Assembly: GCA_028752905.1 (NCBI GenBank)
Contig: JAQNBH010000003.1
Location: forward strand, 38,562,472-38,626,471
Length of the DNA: 64,000 nt
Source: Cladorhizidae sp. MBARI D1340-BT2
Lineage: Eukaryota > Porifera > Demospongiae > Poecilosclerida > Cladorhizidae
Direction of reading: 5' to 3'
Part shown: one piece after another, positions 36,899 to 50,042 of the stretch
Layout of the letters: each line of letters starts with the position of its first letter
Numbering within the stretch: position 1 is the first letter of the stretch
Translations under genes and position numbers: made by a program
The notes under the pieces: model-generated
Seen by the model: only the letters and a program-made list of their open reading frames with translations
Told to the model about the DNA's origin: nothing
The model's database searches: none

Positions 36899-37030
36899 CA
36901 CAAAAAAACTTTGCACACTTTTATTTTACACCCCAGGCCAATTTTTTCCCAATTCATGTTGAGATATAGAACACATAAAAACTCAGCCCTAAGCAAAACA
37001 AAAAATTACCCATTTATAGCCTACTACTAG
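36899..37030 (-). repeat. Right terminal inverted repeat (copy 2)
   Basis: Partner of 33660-33809. It has a private change in the tip (ACTACTAG) and a few in the CCAATTTTTTCCC stretch. Confidence 0.85.
37013..37018 (-). promoter_or_regulatory. Candidate TATA box in the right terminus (copy 2)
   Basis: TATAAA on the gene strand, at the same position as in copies 1 and 3. Confidence 0.35.
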
Positions 37031-37035
37031 TTATA
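37031..37035. repeat. Target-site duplication, right (copy 2)
   Basis: TTATA after CTACTAG, matching 33655-33659. Confidence 0.75.
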
Positions 37036-40000
37036 CACCTAGCATGGTTATATACCTAGCATAGTTATACACCTAGCATGGTTATACACCTAGCATGGCT
37101 ATATACCTAGCATAGTTATATACCTAGCATGGTTATACACCTAGCATGGTTATATACCTAGCATGGTTATATACCTAGCATGGTTATATACCTAGCATAG
37201 TTATACACCTAGCATGGTTATATACCTAGCATGGTTATACACCTAGCATGGTTATATACCTAGCATGGTTATATACCTAGCATGGTTATACACCTAGCAT
37301 GGTTATATACCTAGCATGGTTATATACCTAACATTGTTATATACCTAGCATGGTTATATACCTAGCATAGTTATACACCTAGCATCGTTATACACCTAGC
37401 ATGGTTATACACCTAGCATGGTTATACACCTAGCATGGTTATATACCTAGCATGGTTATATACCTAGCATGGTTATATACCTAGCATGGTTATATATCTG
37501 GCATAGTTATACACCTAGCATGGTTATACAATTAGCATGGTTATACACCTAGCATGGTTATATACCTAGCATGGTTATATACCTAGCATGGTTATATACC
37601 TAGCATAGTTATACACCTAGCATGGTTATACAATTAACATGGTTATACACCTAGCATGGTTATATACCTAGCATAGCTATACACCTAGCATGGTTATACA
37701 CCTAGCATGGTTATATACCTAGCATGGTTATATACCTAGCATGGTTATATACCTAGCATGGTTATAAACCTAACATGGTTATACACCTAGCATGGTTGTA
37801 TACCTAGCATGGTTATATACCTAGCATGGTTATATACCTAGCATGGTTATATACCTAGAATGGTTATACACCTAGCATGGTTATACAATTAGCATGGTTA
37901 TACACCTAGCATGGTTATATACCTAGCATGGTTATATACCTAGCATGGTTATATACCTAGCATGGTTATATACCTAACATGGTTATACACCTAGCATGGT
38001 TGTATACCTAGCATGGTTATATACCTAGCATGGTTATATACCTAGCATGGTTATATACCTAGCATGGTTATACACCTAGCATGGTTATATACCTAGCATG
38101 GTTATATACCTAACATTGTTATATACCTAGCATGGTTATATACCTAGCATAGTTATACACCTAGCATCGTTATACACCTAGCATGGTTATACACCTAGCA
38201 TGGTTATACACCTAGCATGGTTATATACCTAGCATGGTTATATACCTAGCATGGTTATATACCTAGCATGGTTATATATCTGGCATAGTTATACACCTAG
38301 CATGGTTATACAATTAGCATGGTTATACACCTAGCATGGTTATATACCTAGCATGGTTATATACCTAGCATGGTTATATACCTAGCATAGTTATACACCT
38401 AGCATGGTTATACAATTAACATGGTTATACACCTAGCATGGTTATATACCTAGCATAGCTATACACCTAGCATGGTTATACACCTAGCATGGTTATATAC
38501 CTAGCATGGTTATATACCTAGCATGGTTATATACTTAGCATGGTTATATACCTAACATGGTTATACACCTAGCATGGTTGTATACCTAGCATGGTTATAT
38601 ACCTAGCATGGTTATATACCTAGCATGGATATATACCTAGCATGCTTATACACCTAGCATGGTTATACAATTAGCATGGTTATACACCTAGCATGGTTAT
38701 ACACCTAGCATGGTTATATACCTAGCATAGTTATACACCTAGCATGGTTATACACCTAGCATGGTTATACACCTAGCATGGTTATATACCTAGCATGGTT
38801 ATATACCTAGCATGGTTATATACCTAGCATAGTTATACACCTAGCATGGTTATACAATTAGCATGGTTATACACCTAGCATGGTTATATACCTAGCATGG
38901 TTATACACCTAGCATGGTTATACACCTAGCATGGTTATACACCTAGCATGGTTATATACCTAGCATGGTTATATACCTAGCATGGTTATATACCTAGCAT
39001 GGTTATATACCTAGCATAGTTATACACCTAGCATGGTTATACAATTAGCATGGTTATACACCTAGCATTGTTATATACCTAGCATAGCTATACACCTAGC
39101 ATGGTTATACACCTAGCATGGTTATATACCTAGCATGGTTATATACCTAGCATGGTTATATACCTAGCATGGTTATATACCTAGCATGGTTATACACCTA
39201 GCATGGTTATATACCTAGCATGGTTATATACCTAGCATGGTTATATACCTAGCATGGTTATATACCTAGCATGGTTATATACCTAGCATGGTTATACAAT
39301 TAGCATGGTTATACACCTAGCATGGTTATATACCTAGCATGGTTATACACCTAGCATGGTTATACACCTAGCATGGTTATATACCTAGCATGGTTATATA
39401 CCTAGCATGGTTATACACCTAGCATGCTTATACAATTAGCATGGTTATATACCTAGCATGGTTATATACCTAGCATGGTTATATACCTAGCATGGTTATA
39501 TACCTAGCATGGTTATACACCTAGCATGGTTATATACCTAGCATGGTTATATACCTAGCATGGTTATATACCTAGCATGGTTATATACCTAGCATGGTTA
39601 TACACCTAGCATGGTTATACAATTAGCATGGTTATACACCTAGCATGGTTATACACCTAGCATGGTTATATACCTAGCATAGTTATACACCTAGCATGGT
39701 TATACACCTAGCATGGTTATACACCTAGCATGGTTATATACCTAGCATGGTTATATACCTAGCATGGTTATATACCTAGCATAGTTATACACCTAGCATG
39801 GTTATACAATTAGCATGGTTATACACCTAGCATGGTTATATACCTAGCATGGTTATACACCTAGCATGGTTATACACCTAGCATGGTTATATACCTAGCA
39901 TGGTTATATACCTAGCATGGTTATATACCTAGCATGGTTATACACCTAGCATGGTTATATACCTAGCATGGTTATATACCTAACATTGTTATATACCTAG

Positions 40001-43000
40001 CATGGTTATATACCTAGCATAGTTATACACCTAGCATCGTTATACACCTAGCATGGTTATACACCTAGCATGGTTATACACCTAGCATGGTTATATACCT
40101 AGCATGGTTATATACCTAGCATGGTTATATACCTAGCATGGTTATATATCTGGCATAGTTATACACCTAGCATGGTTATACAATTAGCATGGTTATACAC
40201 CTAGCATGGTTATATACCTAGCATGGTTATATACCTAGCATGGTTATATACCTAGCATAGTTATACACCTAGCATGGTTATACAATTAACATGGTTATAC
40301 ACCTAGCATGGTTATATACCTAGCATAGCTATACACCTAGCATGGTTATACACCTAGCATGGTTATATACCTAGCATGGTTATATACCTAGCATGGTTAT
40401 ATACCTAGCATGGTTATATACCTAACATGGTTATACACCTAGCATGGTTGTATACCTAGCATGGTTATATACCTAGCATGGTTATATACCTAGCATGGTT
40501 ATATACCTAGAATGGTTATACACCTAGCATGGTTATACAATTAGCATGGTTATACACCTAGCATGGTTATATACCTAGCATGGTTATATACCTAGCATGG
40601 TTATATACCTAGCATGGTTATATACCTAACATGGTTATACACCTAGCATGGTTATATACCTAGCATGGTTATATACCTAGCATGGTTATATACCTAGCAT
40701 GGTTATACACCTAGCATGGTTATATACCTAGCATGGTTATATACCTAACATTGTTATATACCTAGCATGGTTATATACCTAGCATAGTTATACACCTAGC
40801 ATCGTTATACACCTAGCATGGTTATACACCTAGCATGGTTATACACCTAGCATGGTTATACACCTAGCATGGTTATATACCTAGCATGGTTATATACCTA
40901 GCATGGTTATATACCTAGCATGGTTATATATCTGGCATAGTTATACACCTAGCATGGTTATACAATTAGCATGGTTATACACCTAGCATGGTTATATACC
41001 TAGCATGGTTATATACCTAGCATGGTTATATACCTAGCATAGTTATACACCTAGCATGGTTATACAATTAACATGGTTATACACCTAGCATGGTTATATA
41101 CCTAGCATGGTTATATACCTAGCATGGTTATATACCTAGCATGGTTATATACCTAACATGGTTATACACCTAGCATGGTTGTATACCTAGCATGGTTATA
41201 TACTTAGCATGGTTATATACCTTGCATGGTTATATACCTAGCATGCTTATACACCTAGCATGGTTATACAATTAGCATGGTTATACACCTAGCATGGTTA
41301 TATACCTAGCATGGTTATACACCTAGCATGGTTATACACCTAGCATGGTTATACACCTAGCATGGTTATATACCTAGCATGGTTATATACCTAGCATGGT
41401 TATATACCTAGCATGGTTATATACCTAGCATAGTTATACACCTAGCATGGTTATACAATTAGCATGGTTATACACCTAGCATTGTTATATACCTAGCATA
41501 GCTATACACCTAGCATGGTTATACACCTAGCATGGTTATATACCTAGCATGGTTATATACCTAGCATGGTTATATACCTAGCATGGTTATATACCTAGCA
41601 TGGTTATACACCTAGCATGGTTATATACCTAGCATGGTTATATACCTAGCATGGTTATATACCTAGCATGGTTATATACCTAGCATGGTTATATACCTAG
41701 CATGGTTATACAATTAGCATGGTTATACACATAGCATGGTTATATACCTAGCATGGTTATACACCTAGCATGGTTATACACCTAGCATGGTTATATACCT
41801 AGCATGGTTATATACCTAGCATTGTTATACACCTAGCATGCTTATACAATTAGCATGGTTATATACCTAGCATGGTTATATACCTAGCATGGTTATATAC
41901 CTAGCATGGTTATATACCTAGCATGGTTGTACACCTAGCATGGTTATATACCTAGCATGGTTATATACCTAGCATGGTTATATACCTAGCATGGTTATAT
42001 ACCTAGCATGGTTATACACCTAGCATGGTTATACAATTAGCATGGTTATACACCTAGCATGGTTATATACCTAGCATGGTTATATACCTAGCATAGTTAT
42101 ACACCTAGCATGGTTATACACCTAGCATGGTTATACACCTAGCATGGTTATATACCTAGCATGGTTATATACCTAGCATGGTTATATACCTAGCATAGTT
42201 ATACACCTAGCATGGTTATACAATTAGCATGGTTATACACCTAGCATGGTTATATACCTAGCATGGTTATACACCTAGCATGGTTATACACCTAGCATGG
42301 TTATATACCTAGCATGGTTATATACCTAGCATGGTTATATACCTAGCATGGTTATACATCTAGCATGGTTATATACCTAGCATGGTTATATACCTAACAT
42401 TGTTATATACCTAGCATGGTTATATACCTAGCATAGTTATACACCTAGCATCGTTATACACCTAGCATGGTTATACACCTAGCATGGTTATACACCTAGC
42501 ATGGTTATATACCTAGCATGGTTATATACCTAGCATGGTTATATACCTAGCATGGTTATATATCTGGCATAGTTATACACCTAGCATGGTTATACAATTA
42601 GCATGGTTATACACCTAGCATGGTTATATACCTAGCATGGTTATATACCTAGCATGGTTATATACCTAGCATAGTTATACACCTAGCATGGTTATACAAT
42701 TAACATGGTTATACACCTAGCATGGTTATATACCTAGCATAGCTATACACCTAGCATGGTTATACACCTAGCATGGTTATATACCTAGCATGGTTATATA
42801 CCTAGCATGGTTATATACCTAGCATGGTTATATACCTAACATGGTTATACACCTAGCATGGTTGTATACCTAGCATGGTTATATACCTAGCATGGTTATA
42901 TACCTAGCATGGTTATATACCTAGAATGGTTATACACCTAGCATGGTTATACAATTAGCATGGTTATACACCTAGCATGGTTATATACCTAGCATGGTTA

Positions 43001-46000
43001 TATACCTAGCATGGTTATATACCTAGCATGGTTATATACCTAACATGGTTATACACCTAGCATGGTTGTATACCTAGCATGGTTATATACCTAGCATGGT
43101 TATATACCTAGCATGGTTATATACCTAGCATGGTTATACACCTAGCATGGTTATATACCTAGCATGGTTATATACCTAACATTGTTATATACCTAGCATG
43201 GTTATATACCTAGCATAGTTATACACCTAGCATCGTTATACACCTAGCATGGTTATACACCTAGCATGGTTATACACCTAGCATGGTTATATACCTAGCA
43301 TGGTTATATACCTAGCATGGTTATATACCTAGCATGGTTATATATCTGGCATAGTTATACACCTAGCATGGTTATACAATTAGCATGGTTATACACCTAG
43401 CATGGTTATATACCTAGCATGGTTATATACCTAGCATGGTTATATACCTAGCATAGTTATACACCTAGCATGGTTATACAATTAACATGGTTATACACCT
43501 AGCATGGTTATATACCTAGCATAGCTATACACCTAGCATGATTATATACCTAGCATGGTTATATACCTAGCATGGTTATATACCTAGCATAGTTATACAC
43601 CTAGCATGGTTATACAATTAACATGGTTATACACCTAGCATGGTTATATACCTAGCATAGTTATACACCTATCATGGTTATACACCTAGCATGGTTATAC
43701 ACCTAGCATGGTTATATACCTAGCATGGTTATATACCTAGCATGGTTATATACCTAGCATAGTTATACACCTAGTATGGTTATACAATTAGCATGGTTAT
43801 ACACCTAGCATGGTTATATACCTAGCATGGTTATACACCTAGCATGGTTATACACCTAGCATGGTTATACACCTAGCATGGTTATATACCTAGCATGGTT
43901 ATATACCTAGCATGGTTATATACCTAGCATGGTTATATACCTAGCATAGTTATACACCTAGCATGGTTATACAATTAGCATGGTTATACACCTAGCATTG
44001 TTATATACCTAGCATAGCTATACACCTAGCATGGTTATACACCTAGCATGGTTATATACCTAGCATGGTTATATACCTAGCATGGTTATATACCTAGCAT
44101 GGTTATATACCTAGCATGGTTATACACCTAGCATGGTTATATACCTAGCATGGTTATATACCTAGCATGGTTATATACCTAGCATGGTTATACAATTAGC
44201 ATGGTTATACACCTAGCATGGTTATATACCTAGCATGGTTATACACCTAGCATGGTTATACACCTAGCATGGTTATATACCTAGCATGGTTATATACCTA
44301 GCATGGTTATACACCTAGCATGCTTATACAATTAGCATGGTTATATACCTAGCATGGTTATATACCTAGCATGGTTATATACCTAGCATGGTTATATACC
44401 TAGCATGGTTATATACCTAGCATGGTTATATACCTAGCATGGTTATACACCTAGCATGGTTATATACCTAGCATGGTTATATACCTAGCATGGTTATATA
44501 CCTAGCATGGTTATATACCTAGCATGGTTATACACCTAGCATGGTTATACAATTAGCATGGTTATACACCTAGCATGGTTATACACCTAGCATGGTTATA
44601 TACCTAGCATAGTTATACACCTAGCATGGTTATACACCTAGCATGGTTATACACCTAGCATGGTTATATACCTAGCATGGTTATATACCTAGCATGGTTA
44701 TATACCTAGCATAGTTATACACCTAGCATGGTTATACAATTAGCATGGTTATACACCTAGCATGGTTATATACCTAGCATGGTTATACACCTAGCATGAT
44801 TAAACACCTAGCATGGTTATATACCTAGCATGGTTATATACCTAGCATGGTTATACAATTAGCATGGTTATACACCTAGCATGGTTATATACCTAGCATA
44901 GTTATACACCTAGCATGGTTATACACCTAGCATGGTTATATACCTAGCATGGTTATATACCTAGCATGGTTATATAGCTAGCATGGTTATATACCTAGCA
45001 TGGTTATATACCTAGCATGGTTATATACCTAGCATTGTTATACACCTAGCATGGTTATATACCTAGCATGGTTATATACCTAGCATGGTCATACACCTAG
45101 CATGGTTATATACTTAGCATGGTTATATACCTAGCATGGTTATATACCTAGCATGGTTATATACCTAGCATAGTTATACACCTAGCATGGTTATACAATT
45201 AGCATGGTTATACACCTAGCATGGTTATATACCTAGCATAGTTATACACCTAGTATGGTTATACACCTAGCATGGTTATATACCTAGCATGGTTATATAC
45301 CTAGCATGGTTATATACCTAGCATGGTTATATACCTAGCATGGTTATACACCTAGCATGGTTATACAATTAGCATGGTTATACACCTAGCATGGTTATAT
45401 ACCTAGCATAGTTATACACCTAGCATGGTTATACACCTTGCATGGTTATATACCTAGCATGGTTATACACCTAGCATGGTTATACACCTAGCATGGTTAT
45501 ATACCTAGCATGGTTATATACCTAGCATGGTTATATACCTAGCATGGTTATATACCTAGCATGGTTATATACCTAGCATAGTTATACACCTAGCATGGTT
45601 ATACAATTAGCATGGTTATACACCTAGCATGGTTATATACCTAGCATGGTTATATACCTAGCATAGTTATACACGTAGCATGGTTATACACCTAGCATGG
45701 TTATACACCTAGCATGGTTATATACCTAGCATGGTTATATACCTAGCATGGTTATATACCTAGCATGGTTATATACCTAGCAGCCCTAACCTAGCATGGT
45801 TATACAATTAGCATGGTTATACACCTAGCATGGTTATATACCTAGCATGGTTATATACCTAGCCTAGTTATACACCTAGCATGGTTATACACCTAGCGTG
45901 GTTATACACCTAGCATGGTTATATACCTAGCATGGTTATATACCTAGCATGGTTATATACCTAGCATGGTTATATACCTAGCATAGTTATACACCTAGCA

Positions 46001-46661
46001 TGCTTATACAATTAGCAAGGTTATACACCTAGCATGGTTATATACCTAGCATAGTTATACACTTAGCATGGTTATACACCTATCATGGTTATATACCTGG
46101 CATGGTTATATACCTAACATGGTTAAATACATATATACCTAGCATGGTTATATACCTAGCATAGTTATACACCTTGCATGGTTATACAATTAGCATGGTT
46201 ATACACCTAGCATGGTTATATACCTAGCATAGTTATACACCTAGCATGGTTATACACCTAGCATGGTTATATACCTAGCATGGTTATATACCTAGCATGG
46301 TTATATACCTAGCATGGTTATACACCTAGCATGGTTATATACCTAGTATGGTTATATACCTAGCATGGTTATATACCTAGCATGGTTATATACCTAGCAT
46401 AGTTATACACCTAGCATAGTTATACACCTAGCAAGGTTATACACCTAGCATGGTTATATACCTAGCATGGTTATACACCTAGCATGGTTATATACCTAGC
46501 TTGGTTATACACCTAGCATGGTTATAATTATACCTAGCATGGTTATATACCTAGCGTGGTTATACACCTAGCATGGTTATATACCTAGCATGGTTATATA
46601 CCTAGCATGGTTATATACCTAGCATAGTTATAGACCTAGCATGGTTATACAATTAGCATGG
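37036..46661. repeat. 17-bp satellite array between copies 2 and 3 (9.6 kb)
   Basis: Only 17-bp units; no gene. It starts with the same series of variants that follows copies 1 and 3 (including CATGGCTATATACC) and ends with the same series that precedes copy 1. It holds three 782-bp marker pairs at 37497/38279, 40149/40931 and 42563/43345. With one element it forms a 13007-bp block. Confidence 0.97.
45780..45791. repeat. Irregular unit GCAGCCCTAACC in array before copy 3
   Basis: Second instance of the irregular unit at 32764, in the same setting upstream of an element. Confidence 0.7.
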
Positions 46662-46666
46662 TTATA
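46662..46666. repeat. Target-site duplication, left (copy 3)
   Basis: TTATA before CTAGGAGT; repeated at 50038-50042. Confidence 0.75.
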
Positions 46667-46816
46667 CTAGGAGTGGGCTATACGGCAGCCAAAATGAAAT
46701 TTCTGTTATTTTCATTAGGGCTGAGTTTTTTTGTGTTCTATATAACCTATCTCAACATGAAGTGGGAAAAAAATTGGCCTGGGGTCCAAGAAAAAAGTGT
46801 GCAGAGCCCTTTTGTG
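46667..46816 (+). repeat. Left terminal inverted repeat (copy 3)
   Basis: Counterpart of 497-646; pairs with 49906-50037. It shares the GGGAAAAAA form with copy 2. Confidence 0.85.
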
Positions 46817-47101
46817 TTAGCACACCTTACATTTAATGCATGTGAGCGCATTTTAGAGTTTTTCTCATACCTCAGGTTCAGCTTTAGGTAGAGACTTCAT
46901 CTAAAACATTTTTCTGGGGTTATTTAGGACACAGAAAGTCATAAAAGTAATTAGAAAATCATAGAAGTACAATTACTGGTCAAGAAATTTATTTTGGACT
47001 AATATTTAACCACATATTCCACAAAACATATCTTGTATTTCAGGTCCATTACATAAAACAAAACAAGGCTTCCTCATAGAAAAGTCCCAGGTGCCAGAAA
47101 C
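46817..47101. other. 3' non-coding region of the transposon (copy 3)
   Basis: As in copies 1 and 2; contains only the AATAAA signal. Confidence 0.7.
46988..46993 (-). terminator. Candidate polyadenylation signal AATAAA (copy 3)
   Basis: TTTATT on the plus strand, the same position as in the other copies. Confidence 0.45.
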
Positions 47102-47632
47102 TTACACGGGTACAATCTGCTGCTGGATAGTGTCCTGGATATCATCAATGCCAGGTGGTCGCTGCCAGAGGTTATCTCCAGTACCAGTGCGTATCAGGTG
47201 ATCCACCCGGAAGGTTCTGTCCCCATTATCATCAATGTAAAACCCAATATACCATCTCTTGTTGCTTCCCTCATCCCAGATAACAGCAAGTGGTTGGTTA
47301 GGCTGGAACACAGGTTCTTCCTGTGAGATCTCTGCCTCCTGAACGGTGGTTTTGGCTCCTGCCAGTCTTTCCATGATCTCCTCCTCACACGGAAACTCCG
47401 CTGCCTCCTCTGCTTGGTAGTCATCACCTAGGATCACAGTTAGGTTCTCGATCATTTCATTCTCAGACAGTTTGTTGACTTTGTAAAGGTCCCTGCAGAC
47501 ATCTGAATCATGTAGATGTGTGACTCGCTGGTATTGGATCTCTTGCCTCAAGCAGGTCTTTAGCTCTGGTAAAAAAAAATTGACAAGCTCCTTCAGTTCT
47601 TTGACACATGTAACTGGTCCTCCATGTTTTTT
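47102..47632 (-). CDS. C-terminal segment D (copy 3)
   Basis: Same protein as copy 1; one silent change near the end (ACACGGGTAC for ACACAGGTAC on the plus strand). Confidence 0.6.
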   Translation of the reverse strand, partial: KKHGGPVTCVKELKELVNFFLPELKTCLRQEIQYQRVTHLHDSDVCRDLYKVNKLSENEMIENLTVILGDDYQAEEAAEFPCEEEIMERLAGAKTTVQEAEISQEEPVFQPNQPLAVIWDEGSNKRWYIGFYIDDNGDRTFRVDHLIRTGTGDNLWQRPPGIDDIQDTIQQQIVPV

Positions 47633-48410
47633 TACATTTCACAAGAAGTTGATCGACAAAATCATTGGCCCTCACTTTCTTTTCCAGGTTCTCTCTCAAC
47701 CTTTGTTTCTTCTTCTCCTTCTGATTATTACTCCACGTCACCTCCATGGAGTCTAGGTGTTTTAGGACAGCAATGGTTGACCTCTCAACTTCATTGAGAT
47801 GCTTGTCCATGAGCATAAGGTCATCTTTGATCCTCTTTGCCTTGAACAGCCTGTTAGAATGTAGAGCTGACTGGGCAGCAAGATAACCAAACTTGGCCAA
47901 GTACCTCTCCGTATTCAGGTTGTTTGTTGGCAGGTTCTTCCGTTGGTCTACAGTCAATGTATGGAGAGGAGTTGCTCGTGCAGTATCTGGGTCACTGCTC
48001 CAATACTCACGCTTGCACTGCAATTCTACACCTCTGGCGGCCTGGAGACACATCTCTCCCAGAAGAAAGTGATCGAGATCGCTTTGTGGAGCATTATGCT
48101 CCATTTTCACGTGTATCCACTCTACATGATATATGATAAGGGTGTCCGTCTTTTTATCAGCAAGGTCACTGCAGAGCTTGGGAAGGATGTTCACCAGCAA
48201 ATCCTGGCTTACGCAGTTGAGGAAGGGCATTGTCACCCTGTACATCAAATTAGTGAATCCTGCGATTATGAAATCGTTATCAAGGTAAATCTTACATGCT
48301 CGAACAAGAAGATTATTTAATGATGTCTGTACGAGTAGCTGTTTGAGGTAGGAAATGCAATCGTAGACCGCACCTGCCTGGTATCCAAGTCTAGTAAAAC
48401 GCTTCTCTTT
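47508..48410 (-). CDS. Segment C downstream of TAG (copy 3)
   Basis: Identical in protein to copy 1, starting after the TAG at 48411-48413 and ending in TGA at 47508-47510. Confidence 0.6.
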   Translation of the reverse strand, partial: KEKRFTRLGYQAGAVYDCISYLKQLLVQTSLNNLLVRACKIYLDNDFIIAGFTNLMYRVTMPFLNCVSQDLLVNILPKLCSDLADKKTDTLIIYHVEWIHVKMEHNAPQSDLDHFLLGEMCLQAARGVELQCKREYWSSDPDTARATPLHTLTVDQRKNLPTNNLNTERYLAKFGYLAAQSALHSNRLFKAKRIKDDLMLMDKHLNEVERSTIAVLKHLDSMEVTWSNNQKEKKKQRLRENLEKKVRANDFVDQLLVKCKKTWRTSYMCQRTEGACQFFFTRAKDLLEARDPIPASHTST

Positions 48411-48512
48411 CTAGAGGTTAAAGGATATGTGTACTCCAGCCTCCTCTAGAATCAAGTCAAACTGTTCTGCTAGAGATGTTGTCTTCCCGTCTCCCTCATG
48501 TGCTACAAGCTT
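48411..48512 (-). pseudogene. Short C segment between TAA and TAG (copy 3)
   Basis: 33 sense codons plus TAG, as in copy 1; the stop is shared with copy 1 and absent in copy 2. Confidence 0.6.
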
Positions 48513-49346
48513 TTAAACACACAGATTTTTTCGGCTTCGGAATGACTTCAACAATGGCTCTCTCTTCACAATCATTTCGCGAAGGCCAATCTTGTCCTCA
48601 ATGGCAGCCATGCTCGTGAGATTGTCTGCATCAAACCGTTCACATGTATGAGACTTACAAAGCAAGTGGTATGGCACATGCTTAGAGCCAAGTTGATCTG
48701 CCACAACTGTCTCTATCTTGAGATTTTTGCTCACAGCATCTGTCATCAGGGCATCAATCTGCTCCCAGAGATGTACAACAGTCCTGCTGGGATCATCAGC
48801 AGCTACTTGCAGTCTCTTCAGGGTCTCAACAATAAGTGCCTCCATCTGGTCCCTATCTTCAAAAGCAAAGAAGAGAGGACGTAGATCTGCAGGATCACCA
48901 TCACAGAAATTCAAGATGAGGCATGGCCAATCACTATCTATTTTACTTATCTGTGTAGTGTCAAAGTGTAGAGTCACTTTTGTTGAGGGCTTCTTGTTCG
49001 CAAGGGCCTTCGCAGCTTCTACTTCCTTTTTGTGCTTGAAGTTGTTGATAGATTTAGCTGAAGGCAGCACCTTTTCATACAACTTGTAGTCTTCCGATGA
49101 TCGTGGTTTATTTGAGCAGGGTGGTTGATCTGAAGGTTCTGATGGCAGTTGTAGATGATACTGGTGTCCGTACAACTTTTCACAAACCACCTGTGTCGCA
49201 ACACAAGCTTTCTCAACAGAAACTGCTGCCTTACAGCTCACTGTTGCAATAGCGTTTCTTATCTCATGAGTAGTGTTTCTAGATTTTCTTATGGTTGGAG
49301 CCACATTGATGCTAGCTTGGCATTCTTTGTCAATGGTGTGTGGCAT
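48513..49346 (-). CDS. Segment B, candidate catalytic part (copy 3)
   Basis: Identical in protein to copy 1, with HFDTT, TDAVSKN and the Cys/His cluster intact. Confidence 0.62.
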   Translation of the reverse strand: MPHTIDKECQASINVAPTIRKSRNTTHEIRNAIATVSCKAAVSVEKACVATQVVCEKLYGHQYHLQLPSEPSDQPPCSNKPRSSEDYKLYEKVLPSAKSINNFKHKKEVEAAKALANKKPSTKVTLHFDTTQISKIDSDWPCLILNFCDGDPADLRPLFFAFEDRDQMEALIVETLKRLQVAADDPSRTVVHLWEQIDALMTDAVSKNLKIETVVADQLGSKHVPYHLLCKSHTCERFDADNLTSMAAIEDKIGLREMIVKREPLLKSFRSRKNLCV

Positions 49347-49716
49347 CAATTGCTCTACTTCTCTTGGAAACCGGTGTAAGCTCCAAATCTTGGTTTATGA
49401 ATTCCATCTCTTCTTGTCGCTGCTCTTCCTGTCTTCTTTCTTCCTCTTGGGTTGCTGTCTTTTCTTCATCATGAACCCAATCTACCTCCTGGCTCAGGAG
49501 ATGGTTCCTTTCACCACACTGATCTTGATAGAAGATGGCTTCATCACCTGATAGTTTATCCCTGTTCCTTCCAATGTCAAAAAGCGAGAAGTTCTTGGTG
49601 TATTTCCGTGGCCTTCTCTTCCGCTGTGGAACATCCATATTCATCCATAGTTTATTTCGTACATGCAAAGATGACTTATTGTGGGAGCATCTGACTCGGT
49701 TTTCATAATCCTGCAT
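49330..49716 (-). CDS. N-terminal segment A (copy 3)
   Basis: Identical in protein to copy 1; basic cluster followed by a charged helix. Confidence 0.55.
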   Translation of the reverse strand: MQDYENRVRCSHNKSSLHVRNKLWMNMDVPQRKRRPRKYTKNFSLFDIGRNRDKLSGDEAIFYQDQCGERNHLLSQEVDWVHDEEKTATQEEERRQEEQRQEEMEFINQDLELTPVSKRSRAIDATHH

Positions 49717-49773
49717 GATCCGCTCAAAAGTGCCAATTTTGGCCAAAATTTGAAAATGAAGTGAACTGGGTTA

Positions 49774-49905
49774 AAAACAATGAAACTTTTGAATATAAAC
49801 ATAGCAATTTTACTTCTTTTGATACCATATTTAACCATGCAGCTTTAAAAAAATGACTATTTTAATTTTTTCCCCTAATTTGATTGAATTTTGGGGCCAC
49901 CCGGG
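49774..49905. other. Leader region (copy 3)
   Basis: AT-rich non-coding stretch; nothing else seen. Confidence 0.45.
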
Positions 49906-50037
49906 CACAAAAAAACTTTGCACACTTTTATTTTACACCCCAGGCCAATATTTTTCCAATTCATGTTGAGATATAGAACACATAAAAACTCAGCCCTAAG
50001 CAAAACAAAAAATTACCCATTTATAGCCTACTCCTAG
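49906..50037 (-). repeat. Right terminal inverted repeat (copy 3)
   Basis: Partner of 46667-46816; same sequence as in copy 1. Confidence 0.85.
50020..50025 (-). promoter_or_regulatory. Candidate TATA box in the right terminus (copy 3)
   Basis: TATAAA on the gene strand, as in the other copies. Confidence 0.35.
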
Positions 50038-50042
50038 TTATA
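50038..50042. repeat. Target-site duplication, right (copy 3)
   Basis: TTATA after CTCCTAG, matching 46662-46666. Confidence 0.75.

Larger units (their letters stand above)
33660..37030 (-). mobile_element. TIR DNA transposon, 3371 bp, copy 2
   Basis: Same length, termini and gene order as copy 1, with about 20 substitutions that I could find by reading (roughly 99.4% identity). This is the least damaged copy: the Tyr codon that is TAG in copies 1 and 3 is intact here (34-residue gap closed), but it still carries the shared TAA and both frame shifts. The right tip has one change (CTACTACTAG for CTACTCCTAG), which mismatches the left tip and might impair end recognition. Confidence 0.88.
47102..49716 (-). 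pseudogene. Broken transposase-like gene (copy 3)
   Basis: Same four segments and the same breaks as copy 1: +1 shift in 49330-49394, TAA at 48513-48515, TAG at 48411-48413, and +1 shift near the A7 run at 47627-47633. No private break found. Confidence 0.7.
46667..50037 (-). mobile_element. TIR DNA transposon, 3371 bp, copy 3
   Basis: Nearly identical to copy 1: I find two base differences, at the positions matching 597 and 938. All predicted protein segments are the same as in copy 1, including the shared TAG. The flanking array also matches copy 1 on both sides for kilobases, so copies 1 and 3 are products of a recent duplication of a larger block. Confidence 0.88.
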
